Shown here one piece after another: positions 1 through 8,957 of a DNA stretch of 64,000 nucleotides. How positions within the stretch are numbered: the first letter of the stretch is position 1; every line of letters begins with the position of its first letter. The stretch is from Sphingomonadales bacterium UBA2683 (lineage in GTDB: Bacteria > Pseudomonadota > Alphaproteobacteria > Sphingomonadales > Sphingomonadaceae): assembly GCA_002354635.1 (NCBI GenBank), contig DELZ01000001.1, forward strand, positions 421,085 to 485,084, written 5' to 3'. The notes below the pieces were generated by a model that was given only the letters and a program-made list of their open reading frames with translations, did not search any database and had not been told where the DNA came from. A program made the translations under genes and the position numbers.

Positions 1-1926
1 CTGCGCATTGCCAATGGCGATGTGCCCGACAGTCTGAAGGATCGCCGGCTGATGGCGCTCGACATGGGATCGCTGATCGCCGGTGCCAAATATCGCGGCG
101 AATTCGAGGAACGGCTGAAAAGCGTGCTCGACGAGGTGCGCGGCGCCGAAGGCGAGATCATCCTGTTCATCGACGAGATGCACACGCTGATCGGGGCGGG
201 CGCGTCGGAGGGGTCGATGGACGCCTCCAACCTGCTGAAGCCGGCGCTGGCCCGCGGCGAACTGCACTGCATCGGCGCGACCACGCTCAACGAATATCAG
301 AAATATGTCGAGAAGGACGCCGCCCTTCAGCGGCGGTTCCAGCCGGTGTTCATCGGCGAGCCGACGGTCGAGGACACGATCTCGATCCTGCGCGGGCTGA
401 AGGAAAAATACGAGCTGCACCACGGCGTGCGGATCACCGACGGCGCGATTGTCGCCGCCGCCACCCTTTCGAATCGTTATATTTCCGACCGGTTCCTGCC
501 GGACAAGGCGATCGACCTGATGGACGAGGCAGCATCGCGCATCCGCATGGAGGTGGAATCGAAGCCGGAAGAAATCGAGACGCTCGACCGGCGGATCATC
601 CAGCTCAAGATCGAGCGCGAGGCGCTGTCCAAGGAAAGCGACGACGCCTCCAAGGGACGACTGGAAGCGCTCGAAAAGGAGCTGGCGGATCTCGAACAGG
701 AAAGCACCGAACTGACCACGCGCTGGCAGGGCGAGAAGGACAAGATCCACGCGGAATCGCGACTCAAGGAAGAACTGGACCATGCCCGAATCGAGCTGGA
801 GCAGGCCGAGCGGGCGGGTGATCTCGCCAAGGCCGGCGAGCTGAGCTACGGTACCATTCCCAATCTGGTCAAGGCACTCGAGGAAGCCGCCGGGGCGAGC
901 GAAGGGGCGATGCTGCGCGAGGAAGTGATGCCCGAAGACATCGCCGCTGTCGTCTCCAAATGGACCGGCATCCCGATCGACAAGATGCTCGAAGGCGAGC
1001 GCGAAAAGCTGCTGGCGATGGAAGAACTGATCGGCAAGCGCGTGATCGGCCAGAAAGACGCGGTGGCAGCGGTATCCGCGGCCGTCCGCCGCAGCCGCGC
1101 CGGCCTGCAGGACCCCAACCGGCCGCTCGGCAGTTTTCTGTTCCTCGGCCCGACCGGCGTCGGCAAGACCGAACTGACCAAGGCGCTCGCCGGATTTCTG
1201 TTTGACGATGACCAGGCGATGGTCCGCATCGACATGTCCGAATTCATGGAGAAGCACAGCGTTTCCCGGCTGATCGGCGCCCCTCCGGGCTATGTCGGTT
1301 ATGACGAGGGCGGTGTGCTGACCGAAGCCGTGCGTCGGCGGCCCTATCAGGTGATCCTGTTTGACGAGGTCGAGAAGGCGCATGGTGATGTGTTCAATGT
1401 GCTGCTGCAGGTGCTCGACGACGGGCGCCTGACCGATGGCCATGGCCGGATGGTGGATTTCTCCAACACGCTGATCATCCTGACCTCCAACCTCGGAAGC
1501 CAATATATGGCGAACATGAAGGATGACGAGACCATCAAGGACTTGGAGCCGCAGGTGATGGAAGTCGTGCGGGCGCATTTCCGGCCCGAATTCCTCAACC
1601 GTCTGGACGAGATCATCCTGTTCCACCGGCTGGCCGAAGAGCACATGGCTCCGATTGTCGATCTGCAGGTGCTGCGGGTGCAGAAGTTGCTCAAGGACCG
1701 TAAGATCGAACTGGACCTGACCGATGCAGCGCGGCGCTGGCTCGGGCGGGTCGGCTATGACCCGGTCTACGGCGCCCGACCGCTGAAACGTGCGATCCAG
1801 AAATATCTTCAGGATCCGCTGGCAGACCTGATCCTGCGCGGAGAAGTGCCGGACAACAGTACGGTCAAGATCGACGAAGGCGACGGGGCGCTGGAGATGG
1901 AGCCGGTGGCGGCCGTCACAGCTTAG
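1..1926 (+). CDS. clpB: ClpB protein disaggregase, 5'-truncated by window edge
   Basis: ATP-driven hexameric chaperone that, with DnaK/DnaJ/GrpE, threads polypeptides out of aggregates in the cytoplasm. The frame is open from base 1, so the start lies outside the window; 641 residues remain of the roughly 860 usual for the family. What is left starts after the first Walker A: the first-domain Walker B (ILFIDEMH, residues 54-61), the M-domain coiled coil (about 170-300), the linker WTGIPIDKML, then second Walker A GPTGVGKT (383-390), GAPPGYVGY pore loop and the C-terminal D2-small domain. Side-by-side the sequence follows E. coli ClpB closely. No terminator is obvious before the next gene 37 bp downstream. 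Confidence 0.97.
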   Translation: MRIANGDVPDSLKDRRLMALDMGSLIAGAKYRGEFEERLKSVLDEVRGAEGEIILFIDEMHTLIGAGASEGSMDASNLLKPALARGELHCIGATTLNEYQKYVEKDAALQRRFQPVFIGEPTVEDTISILRGLKEKYELHHGVRITDGAIVAAATLSNRYISDRFLPDKAIDLMDEAASRIRMEVESKPEEIETLDRRIIQLKIEREALSKESDDASKGRLEALEKELADLEQESTELTTRWQGEKDKIHAESRLKEELDHARIELEQAERAGDLAKAGELSYGTIPNLVKALEEAAGASEGAMLREEVMPEDIAAVVSKWTGIPIDKMLEGEREKLLAMEELIGKRVIGQKDAVAAVSAAVRRSRAGLQDPNRPLGSFLFLGPTGVGKTELTKALAGFLFDDDQAMVRIDMSEFMEKHSVSRLIGAPPGYVGYDEGGVLTEAVRRRPYQVILFDEVEKAHGDVFNVLLQVLDDGRLTDGHGRMVDFSNTLIILTSNLGSQYMANMKDDETIKDLEPQVMEVVRAHFRPEFLNRLDEIILFHRLAEEHMAPIVDLQVLRVQKLLKDRKIELDLTDAARRWLGRVGYDPVYGARPLKRAIQKYLQDPLADLILRGEVPDNSTVKIDEGDGALEMEPVAAVTA

Positions 1927-1963
1927 GCTTGCACTATCCGCAAGTGACGGGCAGATAACGGCC

Positions 1964-3016
1964 ATGAACCTAGCCGCGAGAGAAGCCGAGATCATCGGCA
2001 ATGCCGACTATCTGGCGCATCGTTATGACGAAGTCGCCGATGGATATCGCTTTGTCCATGTGCCGCGGGAAGTCCATCGCAGTTGCACGTTTATCACCGA
2101 CGAACATCTGCCTGATGTCGACCGCTACAAGCTGATCAGCCGGGCCAGCCTGACGCAAGTACCGGCACGAACGGCGCCGATCCATTTCATATTCCATTCG
2201 GCTTATTGCTGTTCGACAATGATGGCTCGCGCGTTCGATATTCCGGGCGTTTCAATGGGTCTGAAGGAGCCGGTTGTTCTGAACGACATGATCGGCTGGC
2301 GACGTCGTGGAGCGGACAAGCAAAAGCTCGCAACGGTCCTCGACACATCGCTCGATCTGCTGGCACGACCGATGGGGGATGATCGGGCGGTGATTGTCAA
2401 GCCGTCGAACATCTGCACACCGCTTGCCATTCCCGCCCTCAAATTGCGTCCGCAAGCCAAGGCGTTATTATTGTACGCGCCACTGGAATCCTATCTCCAG
2501 TCGATCGCGAAGAAGGAGATGTGGGGCCGAATCTGGGTGCGCGATGTGCTGATCGGGACGCTGAAAGACGGTTATGCTGTAGGCGGCTTTTCACCGGAAG
2601 AGCTGTTGCAGCTTACCGACCTTCAAGTCGCAGCGATCGGCTGGCTTTCTCAGCATGCTGCCTTTGCCCGGATCATCGGGACGATAGGGCCGGACCGGGT
2701 CGCAACGCTCGACAGCGACAGCTTTCTGGCGAACCAGCAGACAACCGTAAGCGCGTTGAATCGCTTTTTCGCTCTCGATATGAGCGACGAAAAAATATCC
2801 CAAATCCTCGACGGACCGGCATTTACCAGCCATTCCAAGCTTGATCAGGCCAAACGGGGCGCGGTTTTTGATGCCAAGGCCCGAAAAGAGGAACAAAGCA
2901 AGATGGCCGCGTTACACGGATCGGAAATCAACATGGTCTGCCAATGGGCAAAAGCGGTGGCCGATAGTCAGAAAATCAAACTGGAAATCGGAGACCGACT
3001 ATTCGACCAGAGCTGA
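1964..3016 (+). CDS. Sulfotransferase-like P-loop protein
   Basis: 350-residue soluble protein, no signal peptide. The segment IHFIFHSAYCCSTMMARAF (about residues 73-91) resembles the 5'-phosphosulfate-binding loop of PAPS-dependent sulfotransferases, in which a beta strand is followed by a Ser/Thr-rich turn and a helix; a GxxKEP-like segment follows at about 104. A second family motif (3'-phosphate binding Arg/Ser) may be the HAAFARI/DSDSF region but is not certain. Starts 37 bp after clpB in the same direction with ATG at 1964; no strong ribosome binding site. Substrate cannot be guessed. It could instead be a nucleoside-triphosphate P-loop protein; call is by fold resemblance only. Confidence 0.6.
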   Translation: MNLAAREAEIIGNADYLAHRYDEVADGYRFVHVPREVHRSCTFITDEHLPDVDRYKLISRASLTQVPARTAPIHFIFHSAYCCSTMMARAFDIPGVSMGLKEPVVLNDMIGWRRRGADKQKLATVLDTSLDLLARPMGDDRAVIVKPSNICTPLAIPALKLRPQAKALLLYAPLESYLQSIAKKEMWGRIWVRDVLIGTLKDGYAVGGFSPEELLQLTDLQVAAIGWLSQHAAFARIIGTIGPDRVATLDSDSFLANQQTTVSALNRFFALDMSDEKISQILDGPAFTSHSKLDQAKRGAVFDAKARKEEQSKMAALHGSEINMVCQWAKAVADSQKIKLEIGDRLFDQS

Positions 3017-3021
3017 ATGCA

Positions 3022-3324
3022 TCAGTTGTTGCCGGCGATACCTGTCTGCATATCCTCGACAAACTGATTGGCGTCGCGTGACCCGGTGCGGGTAAACTGA
3101 ACCCACTCGGCATTGGTCATGCAAACGCGCTTCTTTTTGGTCAGCGAGCCGATGACAGGTTCGGACCGGCAACGCACATAATCCGGATGTCGGCGATCGG
3201 TGATTTTCTTGGGCTTCTTCGCCTTTGCTTCAGACTTGTCCGAATCAGCGGCAAAGGCAGCAGGTGCGTTCAACGCTGTCGTGGCGAGCGCGCCGATGAT
3301 GAGGGATTGAACGAGAATTTTCAT
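3022..3324 (-). CDS. Small secreted protein, paralogue 1 of tandem pair
   Basis: 100-residue protein with a clear Sec signal peptide (MKILVQSLIIGAL..., cleavage near AFA-AD), a Lys/Glu-rich stretch, then a compact core containing DRRHPDYVRCRSE, a VIGS segment, RVCMTNAEW and TGSRDA. Two cysteines lie about 20 residues apart and could form a disulfide. GGAGTATCT precedes ATG at 3324. The next gene upstream on the same strand (3382-3687) encodes a close paralogue, so this is a tandem duplication. The ends of this gene and the sulfotransferase-like gene face each other with a 5-bp gap. I know of no assigned function for such proteins; periplasmic or secreted location is inferred from the signal peptide. 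Confidence 0.8.
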   Translation of the reverse strand: MKILVQSLIIGALATTALNAPAAFAADSDKSEAKAKKPKKITDRRHPDYVRCRSEPVIGSLTKKKRVCMTNAEWVQFTRTGSRDANQFVEDMQTGIAGNN

Positions 3325-3381
3325 AGATACTCCACTGTTTCTGGAAGGTTGATTGTTGGCAAGGATGACAGGAAAATCGAT

Positions 3382-3687
3382 CTATTGCGGCTGAAGCATG
3401 AATCCAGGCTGATTGTCATCAACAAATTCTTTCGCGTTGCGAGAGCCCGTTCTGACATATTCCGCCCATTCGGCGTTGGTCATGCAAACACGCCTCTTTT
3501 TGGCAATCGATCCAATCACCGACTCGGACCGGCAACGTACATAGTCCGGATGCCGGCGGTCTGTGATTTTACGGGGCACCTTCGACTGCGCTTCGCTTTC
3601 GTCAGTATCGGCGGCAATTGCGGGCGGAACTACAAAAACCATCGCGGCGACTGCCGCTATCATTAGAGTTTGAACAGATCTTTTCAT
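3382..3687 (-). CDS. Small secreted protein, paralogue 2 of tandem pair
   Basis: 101 residues, signal peptide ending near AIA-AD, then the same core as its neighbour: KITDRRHPDYVRCRSE, VIGS, KKRRVCMTNAEW, VRTGSRNA and an acidic FVDD. About 20 of the first 22 core residues are identical in the two copies, while the signal peptides and C-termini have diverged, which argues for an older duplication with selection on the core. Only 57 bp separate it from the downstream copy, so they are probably co-transcribed from the region 3688-3850. Function unknown. Confidence 0.8.
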   Translation of the reverse strand: MKRSVQTLMIAAVAAMVFVVPPAIAADTDESEAQSKVPRKITDRRHPDYVRCRSESVIGSIAKKRRVCMTNAEWAEYVRTGSRNAKEFVDDNQPGFMLQPQ

Positions 3688-3849
3688 AGATATTTCAGCC
3701 TCGCCGCCGGTATTGAACAGAAACCAGCATAAAATTCAAGAACATGGCCCTTTATTGAATGCCAGCAGCTTTCAACTATATGTTGGGGGGCAATGTTCGC
3801 ACCTGCGATATTTATAACATAACAGCGGCAAGACCTCAACATCACAACG

Positions 3850-3884
3850 AAAAAGGGCGGACCAAATGGCCCGCCCTCTTTTTC
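3850..3884 (-). terminator. Intrinsic terminator of the TonB-dependent receptor gene
   Basis: GGGCGG-N10-CCGCCC stem flanked by an A-run on the left and a T-run on the right, 17 bp beyond the receptor stop codon when read on the minus strand. The flanking runs would let it work in both directions. Confidence 0.75.
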
Positions 3885-3900
3885 AGTCCTGATCTAACGA

Positions 3901-6852
3901 TTAGAACTTGAACTTCACGCTAGCAGCATAACGACGACCCTGTGCGTCATAAGACGATGGGTAGATGTTACCGCTGTTGAACGAGGTCGAACCGATGGTC
4001 GAACCAACAACTGTCGGCTTGTTATCGAACAGGTTCTGCGCCGTAAGCGTAAGCAGTACGTTTTCGCTGACATCCCACTGGAACGACAGATCGAAATAAT
4101 GTTCTGCCGGGATTTTGGTGAAGTCAACGTCACCGAACAATGGCGAATTACCAATGAACGCTGCACCATTGTTGGCGATATCCAGAGGCTCCTGCTCAAC
4201 ACCACTCAGGTAGCGCCAGCGCAGGGACAAGGTGTAATCCTCATCAATGGTAACCGACGTACGCTGAGAGAATGCAAACTCGGACTGTGGATTACAGTTG
4301 ACCGAGTAGAAGCCCACACATTCGCGGTTGATTGCAGTTGGCGATGCCTGGAACAGATTCTTGTTGGTCCAGGTTCCGTCAAACGACAGTGCCAGACCGA
4401 TATTGTCCGTCAGGTCAGCGTTATAACGAAGGCTGACGTCAACGCCGTCGGTTGCAATCGTACCCAAGTTGCTCTGTGCCAAAACCAGACCCAGAGTGTT
4501 TGCCGGATCTCCGTCAAGGCCACCCGTGTTCGGGTTACGCGAGATGAACGCGGAACCACAGAACGGATTGGCACCACTCGGAGCATCGAAACAAGCCGCG
4601 ATAGCGTCACCAACGGTTGGCGCGGATACAGCACCATCCACCTTGATGTTCCAGTAATCGATCGTAACCGAAAGTCCTGGAGCAGCGTCAGGCTGGAATG
4701 CAACACCAACGGTCCACGTTTTAGCTGTTTCCGTGCTCAGGTTCGGGTTGCCGCCTGTGGTGATGTTGATCTGTCCAGCAGCCGGTGGAAGAACCGTACC
4801 GTTCTGAACAGCAGCCGCACCGGGCGATCCAGCTGGAACCTGTGCCAAGCAAGCTGCGAGCAGATTGCCGGTTGGAGCAACAGGGCCCTGGCAAGGGTCG
4901 TTGGCAAGGTTGCTGAGGCCCGTTGAAACCGGCGCAAACAGTTCACCAATATTTGGTGCACGTGAAGAGCGCTGATAGTTTCCGCGGAAGGTCAGGCCAG
5001 GAATAACTTCCCAGCTACCGCCAGCTTTCCAGGTGAACTTGGTACCTGCAGTGGAGTAGTCCGAATAACGGGCACCGAGATCGATGGTCAGGCTTTCAGC
5101 GAAAGATTCACCTTCGAATACCGGAATGCTCAATTCGCCGAAGGCATCATAAACATCATAGCTACCGAAAATGTCCGGAGCGGCACCACCGGCACCAACA
5201 ACGGCACCCGGGGTTTTCGTTGCATCATCCGAAACACGTGTTGCGGTGAAGGTACGATATTCGCCACCGACAGCAAACTGGATCGGGGTTTCAGCCAGAC
5301 CGAAGCCCAGATCACCGGTAACCGTTCCGTTCACTGTTGCAATTTTGGTGGACGTGATGACCTGCTGGGTCAGACCGCCAACATAAGCAATGGCAGCAGC
5401 CGAACCGAGGTTTCCTTCAAGACCGAACAGATTGATCGGTTCACAACCAGCGTTACCCGAAATACAGGTTCCATCTGGAAGCGCATACAAGGAGTCATCC
5501 AGACGGCTACGACGGAAGAATCCGGTCTGAGTCTGAATGCGCTCGCTTTCACCGTAGGTACCCGAAATATCATAGTTGATATTGTCGGTGATCGCGCCAC
5601 GTGCGCCAACAACCAGGTTGAACAGGGTCGATACATAGATCGAGTCGCGCGTACCGGCTTCGATCGAGCGGCGACGAACCTGAGTATTGATGTTCACGAA
5701 ATCAGGGTTCGGGTTACCATTAGCCAAAGTCGGGCCGAATGGAGTTGTCTTACCAGCCTGACATTGTGCAGCAGTCAGCCCGAGACCGGCGCAGAACTGG
5801 TTGGCAATGCCATCCGGAATGGTCGGGTTGTTCAGGTTGATGTTATAGTTGTTAAAGAACGATCCGCCTGGTGCGATAATGGTCGCAACACGGTTTTTCG
5901 AGAATACGGCCTGAGAATAGATCTCAACATTTTCGTTAATTTCATAACGACCCGAACCGTAGATGTTGAACCGTTCGAAAGGAGTCAGGAAGATGTTGAA
6001 CGGGTTGAAGTTGAAAGGACGATCAAAAACGCCGCTCAGAACAGTCTGCCCGTCGGGAGCAATCTGACCGAAGCCACCTGGGATGGGGCCAACGATCACA
6101 GCCGGAATGGCGTTGGAAGAGCCGCCTGCATTACCGGAGAAGGAGTCAACGTTGAATTCGCCGAAAGAACGGTCGCCCTGATAGATAGGGTCCTGATCCT
6201 GATAGCCAACGCTCAGAACAACGTTACCGCGTCCGTCGTCGAAATTCGCACCGATGGTGACGTCAGCACGGAATACGTTGCCGTCGCCCTGCTCGGTGAT
6301 CTGCTCGGAAGCGTTGATTTCAACGCCAGCAAAGTCGCGCTTGGTAATGAAGTTGATAACGCCGGAGATTGCGTCCGCACCATAAGTGGTGGTTGCACCG
6401 CCGGTCAGAACATCCGTACGCTCGATTACCGCCAATGGGATGGCGTTAAGATCGACACGACCGGTTGTGTCAGCAGGAACGAAACGACGTCCGTCAAGCA
6501 GAACGAGGTTACGCTGCGAACCGATGCCGCGAAGGTTAACGAAGGACGAACCGCCGTTACCGTTGTTCACTGCAGAACCGGTTGATGGAATAGCCGATGG
6601 CAATTCACGCAGGAACTGTTCAGCGGTGTTGGTCTGACGCAGTTCGAGTTCTTCGGAAGTCACAACACCAACCGGGCTGGAAAGCTCCAGGTTAGGGTTG
6701 CTGATACGCGAACCCGTAACAACGATCACGCTTTCGGATGCTGCACCAGCTTCCTGAGCGTCCTGGTCCTGCGCGAAGGCAGGCGTAGAAACCATAGCGA
6801 GTCCGAGCACCATTGGTGCAGCAGATGCTTTCAGGTTTGAAAATTTTCTCAT
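3901..6852 (-). CDS. TonB-dependent outer-membrane receptor
   Basis: 983-residue outer-membrane active transporter. Signal peptide ends near AFA-Q (residue 27/28); a TonB-box/plug start follows (ESVIVVTGSRI, about 38-48), then the plug domain with RGIGSQRNLVLLDGRR and TTTYGADAISGVINFITK, and a long 22-strand barrel ending in aromatic KFKF as expected for BAM recognition. I start at ATG 6852 rather than the upstream alternative at 6921, because the signal peptide begins there. Substrate is unknown; the family type is abundant in sphingomonads. The gene is visibly less GC-rich than its neighbours and uses a restricted codon set, typical of strongly expressed receptors. An intrinsic terminator follows at 3850-3884. 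Confidence 0.95.
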   Translation of the reverse strand: MRKFSNLKASAAPMVLGLAMVSTPAFAQDQDAQEAGAASESVIVVTGSRISNPNLELSSPVGVVTSEELELRQTNTAEQFLRELPSAIPSTGSAVNNGNGGSSFVNLRGIGSQRNLVLLDGRRFVPADTTGRVDLNAIPLAVIERTDVLTGGATTTYGADAISGVINFITKRDFAGVEINASEQITEQGDGNVFRADVTIGANFDDGRGNVVLSVGYQDQDPIYQGDRSFGEFNVDSFSGNAGGSSNAIPAVIVGPIPGGFGQIAPDGQTVLSGVFDRPFNFNPFNIFLTPFERFNIYGSGRYEINENVEIYSQAVFSKNRVATIIAPGGSFFNNYNINLNNPTIPDGIANQFCAGLGLTAAQCQAGKTTPFGPTLANGNPNPDFVNINTQVRRRSIEAGTRDSIYVSTLFNLVVGARGAITDNINYDISGTYGESERIQTQTGFFRRSRLDDSLYALPDGTCISGNAGCEPINLFGLEGNLGSAAAIAYVGGLTQQVITSTKIATVNGTVTGDLGFGLAETPIQFAVGGEYRTFTATRVSDDATKTPGAVVGAGGAAPDIFGSYDVYDAFGELSIPVFEGESFAESLTIDLGARYSDYSTAGTKFTWKAGGSWEVIPGLTFRGNYQRSSRAPNIGELFAPVSTGLSNLANDPCQGPVAPTGNLLAACLAQVPAGSPGAAAVQNGTVLPPAAGQINITTGGNPNLSTETAKTWTVGVAFQPDAAPGLSVTIDYWNIKVDGAVSAPTVGDAIAACFDAPSGANPFCGSAFISRNPNTGGLDGDPANTLGLVLAQSNLGTIATDGVDVSLRYNADLTDNIGLALSFDGTWTNKNLFQASPTAINRECVGFYSVNCNPQSEFAFSQRTSVTIDEDYTLSLRWRYLSGVEQEPLDIANNGAAFIGNSPLFGDVDFTKIPAEHYFDLSFQWDVSENVLLTLTAQNLFDNKPTVVGSTIGSTSFNSGNIYPSSYDAQGRRYAASVKFKF

Positions 6853-7020
6853 GTTATTCCAGTCCCTTATTCTGGAGAGGCGGGTCACCATGACCTGTCC
6901 CCGATTGTTGACCGATGGCAATCTGCACGCCCCAAACGCGCGGATTCGACCACCGAGTTGGCCGTCAATTGCAACAAGGCCGGTTGCCTGTAAAGCTTCT
7001 GTTCAGAAAAACCGGCGGAT

Positions 7021-7049
7021 TTTGTAGAGATTGTAACTATTTTGTCACA
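7021..7049 (-). promoter_or_regulatory. Candidate promoter with operator-like dyad upstream of the receptor
   Basis: The 336-bp gap 6853-7188 between divergent genes is otherwise featureless. Read on the minus strand, GTGACA (plus 7043-7048) and TACAAA (plus 7021-7026) are separated by 16 bp, a plausible sigma-70 promoter about 165 bp upstream of the receptor start. The same spot carries the imperfect inverted repeat TTGTAAC-N6-GTCACA (7031-7049, one mismatch). Low certainty. Confidence 0.3.
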
Positions 7050-7188
7050 GTCTGGACAGCGTGGAATTCGGGCGAATTCGGATCGCTGACGTAACCGATT
7101 CCGTTTTCAGTCTTTGCGCGACGGCTCGCAGAACAATCAATTGCCTCTGATGGCGCTATTGCTTATGTCATCCGACAGAGAGAATTAA

Positions 7189-7776
7189 ATGACAGGAAAA
7201 ACGGTAATGGTTAGTTCAAAATGGTTCTTCACCGGCGTGCTTTCAGCAACCGTCGCGGTTGCAGCCGGCCTCTGCAGCCCGGCGGCGGCGCAAGAAATTG
7301 ACCGGAGGAAAATGCTGACGGCACCACCGGCAATCTACACCGACTTGATAGCTTGCCGGGATATTTCCGAGGCGACTGCGAGGCTGGCCTGTTTTGACGA
7401 GAAAGTGACCGCCCTGCAAACCGCGCAGTCGGAAAACCAGGTGGTTATTGCCGATCGCGAACAGGTTCGCGAAGCGCGGCGCGGTCTGTTCGGCCTGACG
7501 CTGCCCAGGATCAAGCTGTTCGACGGCGATGGCGATGAAGGCGACGAAATCGAGGCGATTGACGGAGTCATTCAGTCCGCTCGCAAGATTCGCAACGGCA
7601 AATGGCTGATCCAGCTTGAAGACGGCGGGGTTTGGCAACAGTCCGAGCCCCCGCGCAGCACGATGCGGCGTCCCAAGCCCGGCGACACCATCACCATCGA
7701 GCGGGCAGCGCTGGGGAGTTTTCTGGCAAAAGTGAACGACGGTCGCGGATTCAAGGTCAAGCGCGTCGTCAACTGA
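7189..7776 (+). CDS. Exported hypothetical protein with Cys-pair motif
   Basis: 195 residues, ATG at 7189 preceded by GAGAG; a second in-frame ATG lies at 7207. An N-terminal signal peptide ends near AAA-QE. The mature part has CRDISEATARLACFDEKV, a two-cysteine helical pattern seen in many small exported alphaproteobacterial proteins, then an acidic linker DGDGDEGDEIEAIDG and a small beta-rich C-terminal domain (GVIQSARKIRNGKWLIQLEDGGVW ending RGFKVKRV) that looks like an SH3/OB-type barrel. Probably periplasmic. It is convergent with the M23 peptidase gene, 18 bp away. Function not assigned. Confidence 0.75.
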   Translation: MTGKTVMVSSKWFFTGVLSATVAVAAGLCSPAAAQEIDRRKMLTAPPAIYTDLIACRDISEATARLACFDEKVTALQTAQSENQVVIADREQVREARRGLFGLTLPRIKLFDGDGDEGDEIEAIDGVIQSARKIRNGKWLIQLEDGGVWQQSEPPRSTMRRPKPGDTITIERAALGSFLAKVNDGRGFKVKRVVN

Positions 7777-7794
7777 ACGCTGAAAAATCCGGAG

Positions 7795-8667
7795 CTAGTC
7801 CATCGGTCCGGTCAGCAGGATCGGATCGATCCGGGCGTCGTTCCATTTCATCGACCAGTGCAGATGCGGTCCGGTGGCGCTGCCGGTTGAGCCGATCCGG
7901 CCGATCGGTTCGCCACGCTTCACTGCCTGCCCTTCTTTGACCAATATCTCGGAACTGTGCAGAAAGGCACTGTTCAGCCCCATGCCGTGGTCGATCATCA
8001 GCAGATTGCCCTCCAGCGTGAACGGGCTGGATGCGGCCAGCGTCACCACACCGTCGGCGGGTGCGACATAATAGGTACCGGTCGGCGCGGCGATATCCAC
8101 GCCGCTGTGATAGCTGCCAGGATCGCCATTATAGATGCGCTGCGAGCCGAACTGGCCAGAGATGCGGCCCTTGGTCGGCCAGACGAACGTCTGCCGCCAG
8201 CCCCTGCTGCCGCTGTCGAGGGCGCGCGCGGCACCGATTTTTGCCAGCTCGGGGCCACGGCGTGCCATGAAGGCGGCGCTGCGCGTGGTCGCCCGGCGAT
8301 TGATGCTGACATGCTCGATCTTCCAGTTGCGCGGGGCGATATTGATAAATTTGCGGACCGTCTGGCCATCGTCGAGCGTGGCAACCAGATTGGCAGCCTG
8401 ACCGGCATCGCGGTTGAAGGCGATGATGAACTTGCCGTCCTCGTCGATCGGCACGGGCATGCCTTCGAAACTGAGGCTGCGGGTTCCGGCAGGCGCGTCG
8501 CCGATCATCACGCCGCCCTGGATCGCTTCGCCAGTAAAACCGAATTTGACCGCTTCGCGGAAGGCCGACTGTTCAGTGTCATCCGTTTCGGCCTGAACGA
8601 ACGTCGCAGGCACGGCGACCGTGGCAACGGCCAACAGGCCAAGGACAATCCCGAATCGCCGCGTCAC
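7795..8667 (-). CDS. M23 (LytM-type) murein endopeptidase, exported
   Basis: 290-residue zinc metallopeptidase expected to cut peptide cross-links of peptidoglycan in the periplasm or to act as a LytM regulator. Signal peptide at the N-terminus (cleavage near VQA-E); the C-terminal LytM domain (about 175-285) keeps the metal ligands HSGVDIAAP (HxxxD) and PHLHWSM (HxH), so it should be active. Start codon is GTG at 8667, which overlaps the stop of the DUF2093 gene by 4 bp (GTGA), with AAGGCG inside that gene as ribosome binding site; the two are translationally coupled. Confidence 0.92.
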   Translation of the reverse strand: MTRRFGIVLGLLAVATVAVPATFVQAETDDTEQSAFREAVKFGFTGEAIQGGVMIGDAPAGTRSLSFEGMPVPIDEDGKFIIAFNRDAGQAANLVATLDDGQTVRKFINIAPRNWKIEHVSINRRATTRSAAFMARRGPELAKIGAARALDSGSRGWRQTFVWPTKGRISGQFGSQRIYNGDPGSYHSGVDIAAPTGTYYVAPADGVVTLAASSPFTLEGNLLMIDHGMGLNSAFLHSSEILVKEGQAVKRGEPIGRIGSTGSATGPHLHWSMKWNDARIDPILLTGPMD

Positions 8668-8873
8668 TGTTCGCCTTCGGGCAGATGGGCGTGGGCCGAG
8701 ATCTGGGCCGTGGCATAGGCTTCCTGCTTCTCGACGCTCCAGTAGCGGAGCTCATCGAGCGGGATCGCCTTGCCGGTCACCGCGCAGAGGACATGGTCGC
8801 CCGCCGACAGCGGCCGGAAGCCGTTCGGCATATAGTGCAGCTTTGCCACCTTGTTGCGATTGGACATTAACAT
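8664..8873 (-). CDS. DUF2093 small protein
   Basis: 69-residue cytoplasmic protein of the alphaproteobacterial DUF2093 family, recognised by KLHYMPNGFRPLSAGDHVLCAVTG and IPLDELRYWSVEKQEAY. Function unknown; the Cys and Tyr-rich region looks like a small beta fold that may bind a metal or nucleic acid, but this is a guess. First gene of a pair with the M23 peptidase (4-bp overlap). ATG at 8873 is chosen; an ATG two codons later is equally possible. Confidence 0.85.
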   Translation of the reverse strand: MLMSNRNKVAKLHYMPNGFRPLSAGDHVLCAVTGKAIPLDELRYWSVEKQEAYATAQISAHAHLPEGEQ

Positions 8874-8957
8874 GGGACGCTTTTACTCCTTCAACCCTTT
8901 ACCTGCGATTTACCGGGCCCTCAAATCGTCACCCGGTCCAATATATCGCGGAATTCC

